A DNA stretch of 64,000 nt, from the NCBI GenBank assembly GCA_039519185.1, contig CM076846.1, forward strand, positions 112,862,566-112,926,565, written 5' to 3'. The notes under the pieces are model-generated. The model worked only from the letters and a program-made list of their open reading frames with translations. It did no database searches and was not told where the DNA came from. Below, one piece after another: positions 30,527-40,793 of the stretch; the first letter of the stretch is position 1; every line of letters starts with the position of its first letter. Source of the stretch: Astragalus membranaceus. Its lineage: Eukaryota > Streptophyta > Magnoliopsida > Fabales > Fabaceae. The position numbers and the translations under genes are program-made.

Positions 30527-33049
30527 ATGCGGGACAAAACTGCGAGAGAATTGTTATTTGACCCAGAGATTGAAAAGACAGCAAAAGCAAACCGAAAGAA
30601 AACAAAGCTAGCTAAGCAACAAGCCCAGAGAGAGTCACAGGTACACTCAGCTTCAACCTCTGTTCCGGAAGATTCTTTAACTGAAGAGGCGGAAATGGCT
30701 GAGAATCCACCTCCAAGACGCACTCTCGGTGACTTCGGGAGGAGAAATCAGAGCGCTCAAGCATTCACTTTCCAACCAGTGGGAGTTGCCCAATTTGACA
30801 ACAAATCTTCTGTGCTCACTGCCTTAAAATCAGAGCAGTTTTCAGGATCAGATGCAGAAGACCCCAACCAACACCTTTTCCAGTGCCAAGAAATTGCGCC
30901 TGTTTCCATTCACACTAACAGGCAGGGCAAAGGACTGGTTGAACACTATTCCAACAGGAACTGTCAACACTTGGAATGAACTTGAGAACAAATTCTTGGA
31001 ACGATTCTTCCCAATCTCCAAGTTCATCAAAAAGAGGGCAGAAATCTCCAACTTTGTTCAAGGGGATTTTGAGTCCCTATATGATTCCTGGGAAAGATTT
31101 AAATTATTGCTAAAAAAATGTCCAGGGCATGGTATTGATGATTTTCTGCAGCTTCAAACTTTCTGCCATGAGTTGCGACCTCAGACCAGAATGATGTTAG
31201 ATGCCTCAGCTGGAGGATCTTTAGGTACTAAAACATGGGAGGAAGCAAAACAGTTGGTAGAAGAGATGGCCTCTAATGAGTACAGGATTCAGAATGATCG
31301 TGGTGCTGTAGGTAAAAATGGTGTGTTGGAGTTGGACTCTAACAGTGCTGTGTTGACCCAACAAAAGTTAATGTCTATGCAAATTGAAGCTCTTACTAAG
31401 CAGTTAACTACAGCTTGCGAAGTTGGTTCAAGGGCTCAAGCAACCGTTCAAGTAGTGCAAACGGGTGGGTGCAACTTCTGTGGTGGAGAAGCCCATGAGG
31501 GTGATTGCACAACTCATGGAGAAACGGTTGAGCAGGCAAGTTACATGGGAAACTTTCAAAAACAAGGTGGGAACCCGTATTCTAACACCTACAATCCTGG
31601 GTGGAAGAATCATCCTAACTTCTCTTGGAAGAATAATGAGGCCTCAGGTTCAAACCAACAGCAGTCTCAAGCACCGGCTCAACAGCAAAAGAACCCTTCT
31701 CGTTTGGAAGATGCTTTGACACAGTTCATGCAAATGACCAAGAACACTTTCCAAGCCCAAGAACAAGCAATGAAAAACATGGGGAAGAATCATGAGGCTT
31801 CGATGAAGAATTTGGAGGTGCATATTGGTCAGTTGTCAAAGCAACTTGCTGAGACACCCAATAGTGGTTTTCCTGCTAGCACTGTTGATAACCCTAAAAA
31901 TGAGAGTTGCAATGCTATTTCCTTGAGAAGTGATAGAGAGCTGAACCCTGTTGAAGTAACCAAACTCAAACCTGGAGAAAGAAGTAGTGAGACTGAGGTA
32001 TTGAGGGAGGATTTGAAAAGGAAAAGTGAAGGAGTCGAAAATGAGTTGAGAAAAAAAGGTGAGGGAGTTGTGAAGTCTAACAAAAAAGAAAGTTTGTTCA
32101 ATGAAAAATTGCAGGTAGACGACAAGCCCAAGGAAATTCCTTCATACATGAAATTGCCATACACTGAGAGGGGTAAGAAGAATCAAAAGGATGAGCAGTT
32201 CTCAAAATTCATGGATGTTTTCAAAAGCCTCCAAATCAACATACCATTTGCCGAAGCCCTAGAGAAAATGCCGGTCTTTGCTAAGTTCATGAAGCAGTTG
32301 TTGGCAAAGAAGAGGAAATTCAAAGGGGATGCAACAGTGGCCTTAACAGAAGAGTGTAGTGCCATTATTCAAAACAAGCTTCCTCCTAAGTTGAAAGATC
32401 CAGGGAGCTTCACCATACCTTGTGCGATTGGTGATGTTAAAATAGCCAGGGCCCTTTGTGATCTGGGAGCAAGCATTAATCTGATGCCGTTGGCTATGTG
32501 GAGAAAACTTGGCGGATGTGAGGTTAAGCCAACCAACATGACCTTGCAACTTGCTGATAGGTCTATCAGGCATCCTTATGGGATTGTAGAGGATGTCCTG
32601 GTGAAGGTGGGCAAATTCCTCTTCCCAGTGGATTTTGTATTTTGCAACTCGATGGGGATACAGGTGTCAAAAGCTCCATGAATGGAGACAATGACATTCC
32701 AATTATTTTGGGAAGACCTTTCCTTGCTACTAGTCGAGCTGTGATTGATGTGGCAGATGGGACTGTGACACTGAGAGTCCAAGATGAAGCGGTAATTTTT
32801 AATGTGCTTAAACCAATAGACCCAAATGAGAAAAAAGAAGGGTGCCACTGCATTGGGACAACTAATCCTATGATGGTTGGAAACAGAACTCACATCCACT
32901 CACCCCGTGAGAAGTCACCTGTTGTATGGGAAGACCTTAAGGAAGTTTCAGGTACATCTGATCATAACTGCAAGCTGGAGGTAGAGTATGCCAAAAGAGT
33001 GCTGAAAGAGGCACTGAAGAAGCTGAGTGCTCCACCTGAGCCAAACTGA
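30527..33049 (+). pseudogene. E2 gag-protease, frameshifted
   Basis: Starts at ATG 30527 (MRDKTARELLFDP). A frameshift with a small deletion near 30870 removes part of the first gag block. The main gag frame follows (FPFTLTGRAKDWLNTIP, NELENKFLERFFP), then a CCHC knuckle (CNFCGGEAHEGDC at about 31470), the linker (NLEVHIGQLSKQL) and the pre-protease block (DEQFSKFMDVFKSLQINIP). The protease active site is CDLGASINLMPLAMW; the frame breaks at about 32640 and resumes as IILGRPFLATSRA to the stop at 33047-33049. Same architecture as the E1 ORF. Gag would form the particle and protease would mature it; this copy cannot express them intact. Confidence 0.9.
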
Positions 33050-33062
33050 GACATTCTCTAAC

Positions 33063-33110
33063 CGTCAAGCTAGTGACGTTAAAGAAGCGCTGAGTGGGAG
33101 GCAACCCACT
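33063..33110 (+). ncRNA. two-hairpin RNA motif, copy 3
   Basis: Fourteen bases after the gag-protease stop. Hairpin 1: CGTCA (33063-33067), loop AGCTAG, TGACG (33074-33078), five perfect pairs. Linker TTAAAGAAGCGCTG with AGCGCT at 33086-33091. Hairpin 2: AGTGGG (33093-33098), loop AGGCAA (33099-33104), CCCACT (33105-33110), six perfect pairs. Compared with E1, the stem bases change together while loop, hexamer and spacing are kept. Confidence 0.75.
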
Positions 33111-34058
33111 TGTGAGGTAACAAGTCTTTATTTTAGTTTAATTTCAAGTATTTAGTTTAATTCTAATACCAAGAAAATGAAAAATTTGGGTTTTGCTTCT
33201 CTTCGCGTCGCGAAGACACTGTCACGTCGCGACAAGACAAAAATTTTTGGAAAAAATTGGTTCGGTTACTTTTCGCGTCGCGATAGTAACGTGTCGCATC
33301 GCGACGCGACGTTTTTTAGCCGTTATCAGGCAGTTGTGCCAGACACAGCACACACAATTTTTCTTCTCCCCCTCTTGTGCGACGAAAACTCTTCCCCCCA
33401 CTAGTTCCTGAACAATTTGGTGCTAGTTTCGGACTTTTTGGAGCGATTTCTTCTGTGTTTCTCCATCATCATCCAGGTATTCCATTAACTCGCCAATTTT
33501 ATTTAATTTTGTTGATTCTTGAGGTTCAAGGTAGAAGGGGGAGGGACACAAATGTTAATGTTTACATGTGCCAATGAACTTGCAAATTACAGTCTCCTAT
33601 CTTGATTGCATGCTTGCTGGTTGCTTCTCTGAATTTGGAAGGGTAGAATTTGGTTTAGGATAGCAAAAACTTGGTTTTTTAGAGTGTAGGAGAGGTGTTT
33701 GTCAAAATGCCTCAAGGAAAAAACACTTTGTAGGCCAAGTGCTTGTGAAAATGCCCCAATGAAAAATCTGTGTAGGCCAACTGTTTGATGAAATGTCTCA
33801 ATGAATTTCTGCGATGCAAACTAACTGTTTGTGAAAATGCCTGAACTGACTTTTTGGTTGCTGAGTTGTGCTTAAATTGTGTCAATAATCAGGGAACCTT
33901 AGGGTAGTGGACTTAGTGCCCAGAAATGTTAATTGCCTGTTTTTGTTAAATTCTCTGCTGTGAGTGGGGCCTACACCAAGGATCCCCTGAGAACTAACAA
34001 TTTGTTGCTGGAATTTGGTTTTTTATTTTTGTTGCAGGATATTGTCTAACAGGTGAAA
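33111..34058 (+). other. E2 spacer with probable leader intron (33477-34037) before ORF2
   Basis: No protein. A donor CAG|GTATTC at 33477 and an acceptor TTTTTGTTGCAG at 34037 would form a 561-base intron ending 21 bases before the ORF2 ATG, which would allow a spliced ORF2 mRNA. Inside it lie about four diverged units of roughly 44 bases (33690-33852) sharing TTTGTGAAAATGCC and GTAGGCCAA. Before it (33200-33310) are clustered CGTCGCGA palindromic words. Confidence 0.5.
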
Positions 34059-34873
34059 ATGGTCAAACCAAACAAGGCAGGCACATCCAAGCGAAGACGG
34101 GGGGACCATCTTTTGATGCTGACAGGTTTAGGTCCCCAGAACATGAGGAGAGATACCAGCAAGTGGTCAAGGGAAGGAAAATCAACCCGGAGCGGGCATT
34201 CAATCTGAGCACGGGTGAATTCCCGATCATCACCTCTACGCTCCGGGAAATGGGGTGGCTCTCTCTCAACGCAATGATTAAGCAGGCCAACCAGAGCTTG
34301 TTGAAAGAGTTCTACTCTAATGCATACTGGGAAGAAGAGGCGGACAAGTCTACAACTGTTTTTGTCAGAGGAAAGGAGGTATCATACTCTCCGGAAAGCA
34401 TCAATAGACTTCTTGGGCTACCTGAGTCCTCTCCCTGTGCCATGAGGCATGCCTTAGCCCATTTCAGGGAAATTGATTATGAGGGGACGCTGAGAGAGTT
34501 GTGCCGTCAGGGGGCACAATGGGACAAATATGCACCAGGATTGCAAAACTTCCCCAAGCGCTTCAACAACACGGCACTAAAGCCTATTCCTAAGGCTTGG
34601 AATTCACTTTTCAACCAAACCATAGTGTCATGTTCTAACTCCTCCGTTGTGAAGGTAAAAGCGGCCATGGGGATATTGGCCATCATGAGAGGGAACCGGT
34701 TGGACGTGGGGAGCATCATCTCCAACAGCATTGCAGAAATTGTGAAATGTCCTCGGGCAAGATTAGGGCATGCCTCTTTGATCCACGCTCTATGCAAGCA
34801 GCAAGACGGCCCTGAGTACCCTGACGACCTACTTATTGACCCCAGGGAGCTATTACAACAGCATGGATTATGA
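34059..34873 (+). pseudogene. E2 ORF2: putative plant transposon protein domain (Transposase_32-like)
   Basis: ATG at 34059 (MVKPNKAGTSKRRRG), then a frameshift at a run of six G near 34105 joins to the frame carrying FRSPEHEERYQQVVKGRKI and continuing through 34163-34871 (stop TGA 34871-34873). The body reads FYSNAYWEEEADKSTTVFV, RGKEVSYSPESINRLLGLP and KARLGHASLIHALC-like blocks. This matches the widespread plant domain annotated as putative plant transposon protein, common in elements with gag-protease but no pol. Function unknown. Downstream to about 35230 the DNA still looks coding-derived but has stops. Confidence 0.7.
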
Positions 34874-35944
34874 AGCAACCTGAGGGACCGTTGGACGGGG
34901 CAGTACCACCACAACCATCATCCCCAGCTCAACAGTAGCCAGCAGGCCCATCTTACCGGGAGCAGTTTCAGAGCGACCCCTCATTCCAGTATGACCTCAT
35001 GATGGCCAGCTGGTGTGGGTCATCAATGTTACTACAGCAGTAGGGCGTGGATACCTCACACCTTGTATCAGCCCGAGTTCATCATGCTGCCCAGGAGTAC
35101 ATGGCTGAGAACAGAGCTGCGGGCACTACAGGACCATCATCTTCAGCACCAACAGAGGAGGACCCAGATTCGCAGGCCGGACCCACTATTGTCAGGGGAT
35201 GAGTTCATTGAGCGCCACTTTTCATTCCCTTGAGCAGGAGGCTCACCTTTTCATATTCTGCTATTTCAGACATTATTATATTTTGTAGCTTTTATGTCTT
35301 TTGCATTTTGACTTTATTTTGAATTTTGATCTGTACTATATTGACAACTTATTCTGTGATATTGAGGCACCACTTCCCTGAACCTTTTTTGAAAGCAGCT
35401 TCAATTATGATGATTTGTGGTATTTAGCTTAACAGGTTTTACATTTTGCGATTACTAGTGTGTTAAATTTTATCATCAGGTATTGTCAGTGGTCAAGAAA
35501 AAAGTTGAGGAAGATCGAAATCATTTGTGGGCAAGTCCTCTCGAGTCCCATCTCTTAAAATCCCAACCGTGAGGTGATCCCAACACTTATATCATGATTG
35601 TGTGTATTCCTTGCTTGCATTAGTCTGCAGAACTTGAACTTGTACTTAACAATCTTGCATGTGATTTACCTACACACTGAGGCAAATTTTTTTGGAACCC
35701 CTGAGCCTTTCAAGCCACCCAATTATTGTTTATCCTTTGTTAGCCCCTCTGAGCCTAATTGTTGTTTTTTTTTTAAATTTTTCTGCAAAACATATGCCTA
35801 GTTGTTTCTTAACTTGGAGTTAGGTAGACAAATGTATGTGAGTGGGAAAAATTCTAAGTTTGGGGTTGCTCATGGAATAGCAACATTCTAAGTTTGGGGT
35901 GGTATACAAGAGAAATGAACATACAAAGAAAAGAAAGAAAAAGA

Positions 35945-35980
<36 letters not shown>

Positions 35981-36487
35981 CAAAAAAAAATATAAATAAG
36001 TAAATAATTCCTTCTCTTGTGGAATACTTTGAGGAAAATGGGTAAGTGAGTGAGATTGTTGAAATTGACAAAGAGAGAAGTAGGTCTAACTCCAAGTTGT
36101 AACCTACTTATCCAAATGTTATCCACCCTTACCTAAGCCCCGTTGCAACCTTGAAAGTCCTCAAATAGTGTGTACGTGTATCATGTGTATAGACGTGTAT
36201 AGAACTTGTTCAAGCCTATGAAACGATGATGCAGGCATTGTGAATTGAGTGACCACCTTAGACACTTCAAAGAGAGATTGGTGAGATGTGTGAAAAAGAG
36301 AGAACTTGAGAACGCTTGCCTGCTTATGATCTTGTATTTTCCAATTCGGTTGTCTTGCTACTGTATTAGGTTGATGATGATTTTTGATATGCTGTGTGGT
36401 TAACGGGTTTGTGTGGAATGTGTGACAGCTAAATTAAAAAGTAGCCACAGCCTGAATTGAATGTTTGCTTGAGGACAAGCAAAAGTT
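34874..36487 (+). other. E2 non-coding 3' region with repeated PPT-like strings
   Basis: Degraded extension of ORF2 to about 35230, then no ORF. CTAAGTTTGGGG occurs near 35851 and 35888 as well as at the LTR border. An (AT)n run lies at 35948-35978. Confidence 0.6.
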
Positions 36488-36501
36488 TAAGTTTGGGGTT
36501 G
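36488..36501 (+). promoter_or_regulatory. polypurine tract of E2
   Basis: TAAGTTTGGGGTTG immediately precedes the 3' LTR start TGTTGACTC at 36502. Confidence 0.75.
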
Positions 36502-37716
36502 TGTTGACTCTCTGTCATATGATATAAGTTGCTCAATTTTAGAACCAAAACTGCATGAGTTTGATTGTAATTCTGTCATTATCAGGGGAATTAGCATAGT
36601 TTAGATCAAATGTATTAGGAAGTCAATTGTAAGCAATTTCCAGCATTTCTGGTGTTATACTGTAATTGAAGACCTCCAAGTTGTTGTGGCATCAGCTAGC
36701 GAACCAGACAATTGCCTAGTGATGCAGCAGGAATTGGAAGAATTGGTTACTGGAACTTGCCCCGTCGTGACCAGGATGTGTCGCGTCACGACGCAGCAGA
36801 AGTATTTCGCAGGATTTGTTTCTGGAAGTTTTCGCATCGCGACGGGCTCGTGTCGCGACGCGATGGTTGACCGAAAAGTAGGGTTTTTAAGCAGTTTCAG
36901 CGAATTTTTGAGGGCCGGATCCATTGGAGCGCAGCCAAGGTTTAGAGCAACTGAGAGAGGCGAATTTGGAGGCTTCCAGGCACTTGGGAACAAGGGTTTG
37001 AAGGTTCTCATGACTTCCTTCACTTGTGTTGTCTCTTTTATCTTAGTTTGTACTTCTCTGATCATGTGTAACTAAATTTCTCAGATTAGGGAGAGATGAT
37101 TCTCCCCAAACCTATCTATTGAACACTTTGCTATGGTTAATTCAGTTGTTTGTTGATTTATCATATGTCTAGACCTCTATGTTTAATGCTTTATTACTAC
37201 ATATGATAGTTTTAATGATTTAGGGTTTATGATCACCATAGGAATATGGGTTTGTAGGCTTGAAATTGGGGGTCTAGATCACATACTTGTTGTCATAGGA
37301 ATATGGAACCATAGGTTTGTGAATTCTCTAGTTCTAGGGCTTAATGCTTTACCTATTGGCATGAATCACCTAAGGAATTAGGGTATCTCAATTAGGTAAA
37401 AGGGGTTTTGAGGCAAGGAATTATCCTTAACCTATATTAGTGAACTGAATCCGGTATATTGAATAAACAACTTGAAATTAACTGAAGGTTCATGTGATAG
37501 GATAGGGGAGAGGATTCAATCCCTAATCGCTTGTCTTTATTCTATTTAACAACCGTTTTATTTCGCGTCACTGAAATTCCAACTTAATCCAATTTTCACA
37601 TGTAAGAGTTAATAACTTAGCCATTGTTAACAACACGCAATCCCTGTGGATACGACCGGTCTTACCGTTTTTACTATTACTTGCAACGTTTCAGTACACT
37701 TGCTGAAATCTTAAAA
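36502..37716 (+). repeat. 3' LTR of E2
   Basis: 1215 bases, same start as the 5' LTR; ends ...TCTTAAAA where the 5' LTR has TCTTAACA, so the terminal CA is mutated. Followed by the CTTGG target duplication. Confidence 0.93.
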
Positions 37717-37721
37717 CTTGG

Positions 37722-39690
37722 TTCGTGACCCGTTAAAACAGAAAAGGTTCGATCCTCTGTAAGGGGTAAGGTCTTCTTCAGAAATTTGTAGCTTTCTAAG
37801 GAGATCGGCGAAGATGATGTCAGCCGAACTCCCCTGATCAACTAGGATTCTTCTTACTTCAGAATTGGCCATTATGGACCTGATTAATAGCGGTTTATGC
37901 TTATTGGGCTTCCTATCTAGCAAATCTAGATCGCCGAAAGCCAATAGGGATCGGACTGGCGAAGACGTAGAAGCTGAGGTGGAAGCAGCGCTCATTCTTT
38001 CCTTCCACTTCCTCTTCCTGGTTTTCCCTGAATCCTCCTCGGGGTAGCCTCCCGAGATGACCATAACAACAGTCTGACCTTTGAACTTCCGGTGATCTTG
38101 CTCATCCTCCGAACTTTCTTCCTTTTCTTGCTTAGCCTTACCCTTCCTTTTCGGTCCGTCTTTCTCCTCCTTAATCTCTCCTTCATGCCGAGGCGGCTTC
38201 TTCACATATTGGCCCAATTTCCCCTTCTTGATTAGATCTTTGATGTCATCTTTCAAAGCATTGCGGTGATTGGTATCATGACCACTACTTCGGTGATACC
38301 GACAGTATTTGTTAGATTGCTTCCCCGGCCTACGTGAGAGCGGATCGGGGAACTTAACTTCTTTGAATTCCGCGTTCATGCATTCGGCCAAGATTTTGGC
38401 TCTAATCTCATTAAGATCGGAATAATGTTGGTGCCGGTTATGAGGTCTGGATTTATTATCATTCCGATTTTCGTTCTCATTCCGAGGCTTAGATCCTCCG
38501 GGCTCGGCATCCGACCTCCTCGCGATCGCTTATTCCTCATGGTCGATGTACTTCTGAGATTGCTGGAGGAACTCTGCAAGCGATTCAGTTTGGTTAACCC
38601 CAACATCAATTTGAAATAAACTCCCCTCGCGAAGACCGGCCAATATGAAGTAAAGACGGAAGGAGTCGTCGAGGGTCCGGACTTGAGCAGCTTCTCTGTT
38701 GAATCTCTCTATGTAGTCCCGGAGGGACTCATTTTCTCCTTGCCGAATTGCTTGTAATACATTCCAAGATTTGGGCTTCATCTTGGAGTGGGCGAAGTGA
38801 GCAGAAAATAGCTTGGCTAATTGCTCCCAAGAGGAGATCGTATTTGGCGTAAGGGCTCTGAACCAACCCAAAGCTAGTTTCTCTTGAGTGAGAGGAAAAA
38901 TTCGGCAGTTAATCTCCTCAGGAACGTTACGGTACTACATCACCGTATCAAAGTAATCGAGGTGGTGATCAGGATCGCCAGTCCCGTCATACATCTTCAA
39001 ACCTTCAGGGGTTTCTCAAGATGCTTTGGTACCGGAAAGTAGTCGATCTTACTGATAAATGGTCCTTTCCGTTTCGTCGATCTCTTCTGGGGTGGAGATC
39101 GTCGTGAGAGTGGGCGCCGACGTTCATGCCTCGGAGATCTTTCTCGGCTTCTAGATCGTCGCCTCGGAGAGGAAGATGCCAGAAATGAGCTTCGTCGAGG
39201 GGAACCCTCAGGATAGTAAGTGTCATCGGGGGTCCGACTTGGGGGAGTTCCAGATCCACTCCCTCCCCTACGACGAGGTGGAGAGCGGTGGTGGTGTCTC
39301 CTCCAGGCTGGAGATTGGTGTCGCCTGCGGCTAGAAGTCCTTCTACTTGAAGGATGAGGAGAAGTCCGGTCAGGGATGTTATGAGCTCAGAGTTCAGCTA
39401 TCTCTGCTTCCATTTGGATGTAGCGTTGGCTTCTCTGCTGATCAGCCTCGGCCTGCCGAGTTAGTAGCTGGACGAGCTATTGAACAGCATCGACCGGCAC
39501 CTGGATTGTCTGAGGAGGAGGTGGAAGTCAGTTACGGGCTGAACTCCCGGGGATAATAGCCGTGGCAGAATTACGAGTGTGAGCCGAGCTAGGGGCAGAG
39601 TGACTGCCACACCTTCGGAGGTCTGCTGTTGCTGCTCCGGTCTTACAATTGCACTGGAGATGTTCCTTTGACGTAACACTGGAGGCATCG
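37722..39690 (-). pseudogene. Tat B gag and protease N-terminal half
   Basis: Minus-strand gag begins near 39690 (MPPVLRQRNISS) and shows a broken frame with a stop inside VDAVQ near 39480. The gag domain is at 38871-38530 (WFRALTPNTISSWEQLAKLF, ESLRDYIERFNREAAQV). A degenerate zinc-knuckle block CRYHRSSGHDTNHR follows at about 38290; the usual last Cys is replaced. The protease starts with SEVRRILVDQGSSADIIF (about 37860) and is cut by the E2 insertion at 37721. The remaining half of the domain is on the far side of E2 (28508-29131). Confidence 0.85.
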
Positions 39691-39748
39691 TTGACCAAGG
39701 AGATGGGAGAGGAACTAGAGTACAAGATCCTCCCACTGTGGTCACCAA

Positions 39749-40078
39749 TGTTCTGTACCGTATCTCAAGATCTAGGTCCGATCCGGTCCGAGATAGTTGG
39801 TAGTTGTAGGTCTTGATCAACCGCACTCCGTCACGATCCGGGCGATGTGGTACCTGCGAAGACACTCCGACGCTGAAGTCAGCGAGTGGACTGATTAGAG
39901 ATAGAGTGTTGGAAAGAGTATGTACCTTTAATGCTAGCATTGAATGCTTATTTATAGGGTCAAAGGTGTGCTTCAAACCAATAGGAACCCTTAGACCTAG
40001 GGCTTTGATCCCAACCATTGATTAATGGATCTGCCTTGGGCCTTTAGCCATATTATGGATGTGGCCCAATCCATAACA
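39749..40078 (-). repeat. 5' LTR of Tat B
   Basis: 330 bases; on the plus strand TGTTCTGTACC to ...CCATAACA. A primer-site-like complement TGGTGACCACAGTGGG lies next to it (about 39731-39747 region, minus strand). A TATA-like CTATAAATAAG is read on the minus strand near 39955. Confidence 0.9.
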
Positions 40079-40793
40079 ATAATCATAATAATAATTGGTA
40101 TTTATAATTATATGAGCTTTGAGGCCAGTGGAAAAAGTATGAATCCTAATGCACCAATGGACAGTTTTTGTTGTTCCTAATTCTACGGTGTTTGCCTAAC
40201 AAACAGAGTGCAACACCTTTTTGTGCAGCTGAAGTGGAGAGATTCTGGACCAATTCATATGTCTATAATTTATCAATCAACAAACTAATATAGAACAACA
40301 TAATATAAAAGAACATGAACAGAATTATCCTATTTTATTTTACAATTAATTACAAGAAATAACTAATTTAATCCTCATTACGCCCCCTCAAAAAGGAGTT
40401 TCCATCTTGTCTCATAATTGAATGATTTACGGTCTAGGTAGAGGTTTTGTAAGGATGTCTGTCAACTGATCCGTGGTGCGACCATTTGAAATCGCGCGGG
40501 TTGAGTTCTACTTTCAAAAATAGGTCCTTCTGGAATGGGTGATGATAGATTTGATGTGACTTGTGTTGTTGGATTGCTAATGGAAGCTGAGGAGGGGATT
40601 AAACTCTATGAGGTAGAGTCCAATGTGTGAGAGGTTGTGTTTGTGGTTGCTGTTTTGTAATGAATGGATATAAGAATGAATTTTCTATGAAATGGACATG
40701 TCTTAAAATGTAGACACGATTAGAAGATGGTTCAAGGCATAAGTAATAAGCATGATGAGAATTTGAATGGAGTGTATGGTCTATGTTGAGTAT

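Larger units (their letters stand above)
29137..37716 (+). mobile_element. E2: complete non-autonomous Athila-type LTR element
   Basis: 8.6 kb, with LTRs of 1216 and 1215 bases (TGTTGACTC...CTTAACA; the 3' copy ends TTAAAA) and a perfect target duplication CTTGG (29132-29136 and 37717-37721). It is inserted in the protease region of Tat B, in opposite orientation. Primer site fits tRNA-Asp. It carries gag-protease and a plant transposon-type ORF2 but no RT, RNase H or integrase. LTR copies look close, with scattered differences, so it is younger than its host Tat B. Confidence 0.95.
24037..40078 (-). mobile_element. Tat B: Ty3/gypsy Tat-lineage element, split by E2
   Basis: Bounded by a perfect duplication ATAAT (24032-24036 and 40079-40083) and LTRs starting TGTTCTGTACC on the plus strand. 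Reading on the minus strand: 5' LTR, primer site, gag, protease, [E2 insertion], protease end, RT, RNase H, second RNase H-like domain, integrase, spacer, antisense ORF, truncated 3' LTR. The second RNase H domain and the antisense ORF between pol and 3' LTR point to the Tat lineage. Numerous stops and frameshifts show it is dead. Without E2 it is about 7.5 kb. Confidence 0.9.

Noticed and set aside
39461..40018. 185-codon ORF crossing the Tat B LTR
   Set aside because: Its first part is LTR sequence by chance open; only the gag start at about 39690 has coding character.
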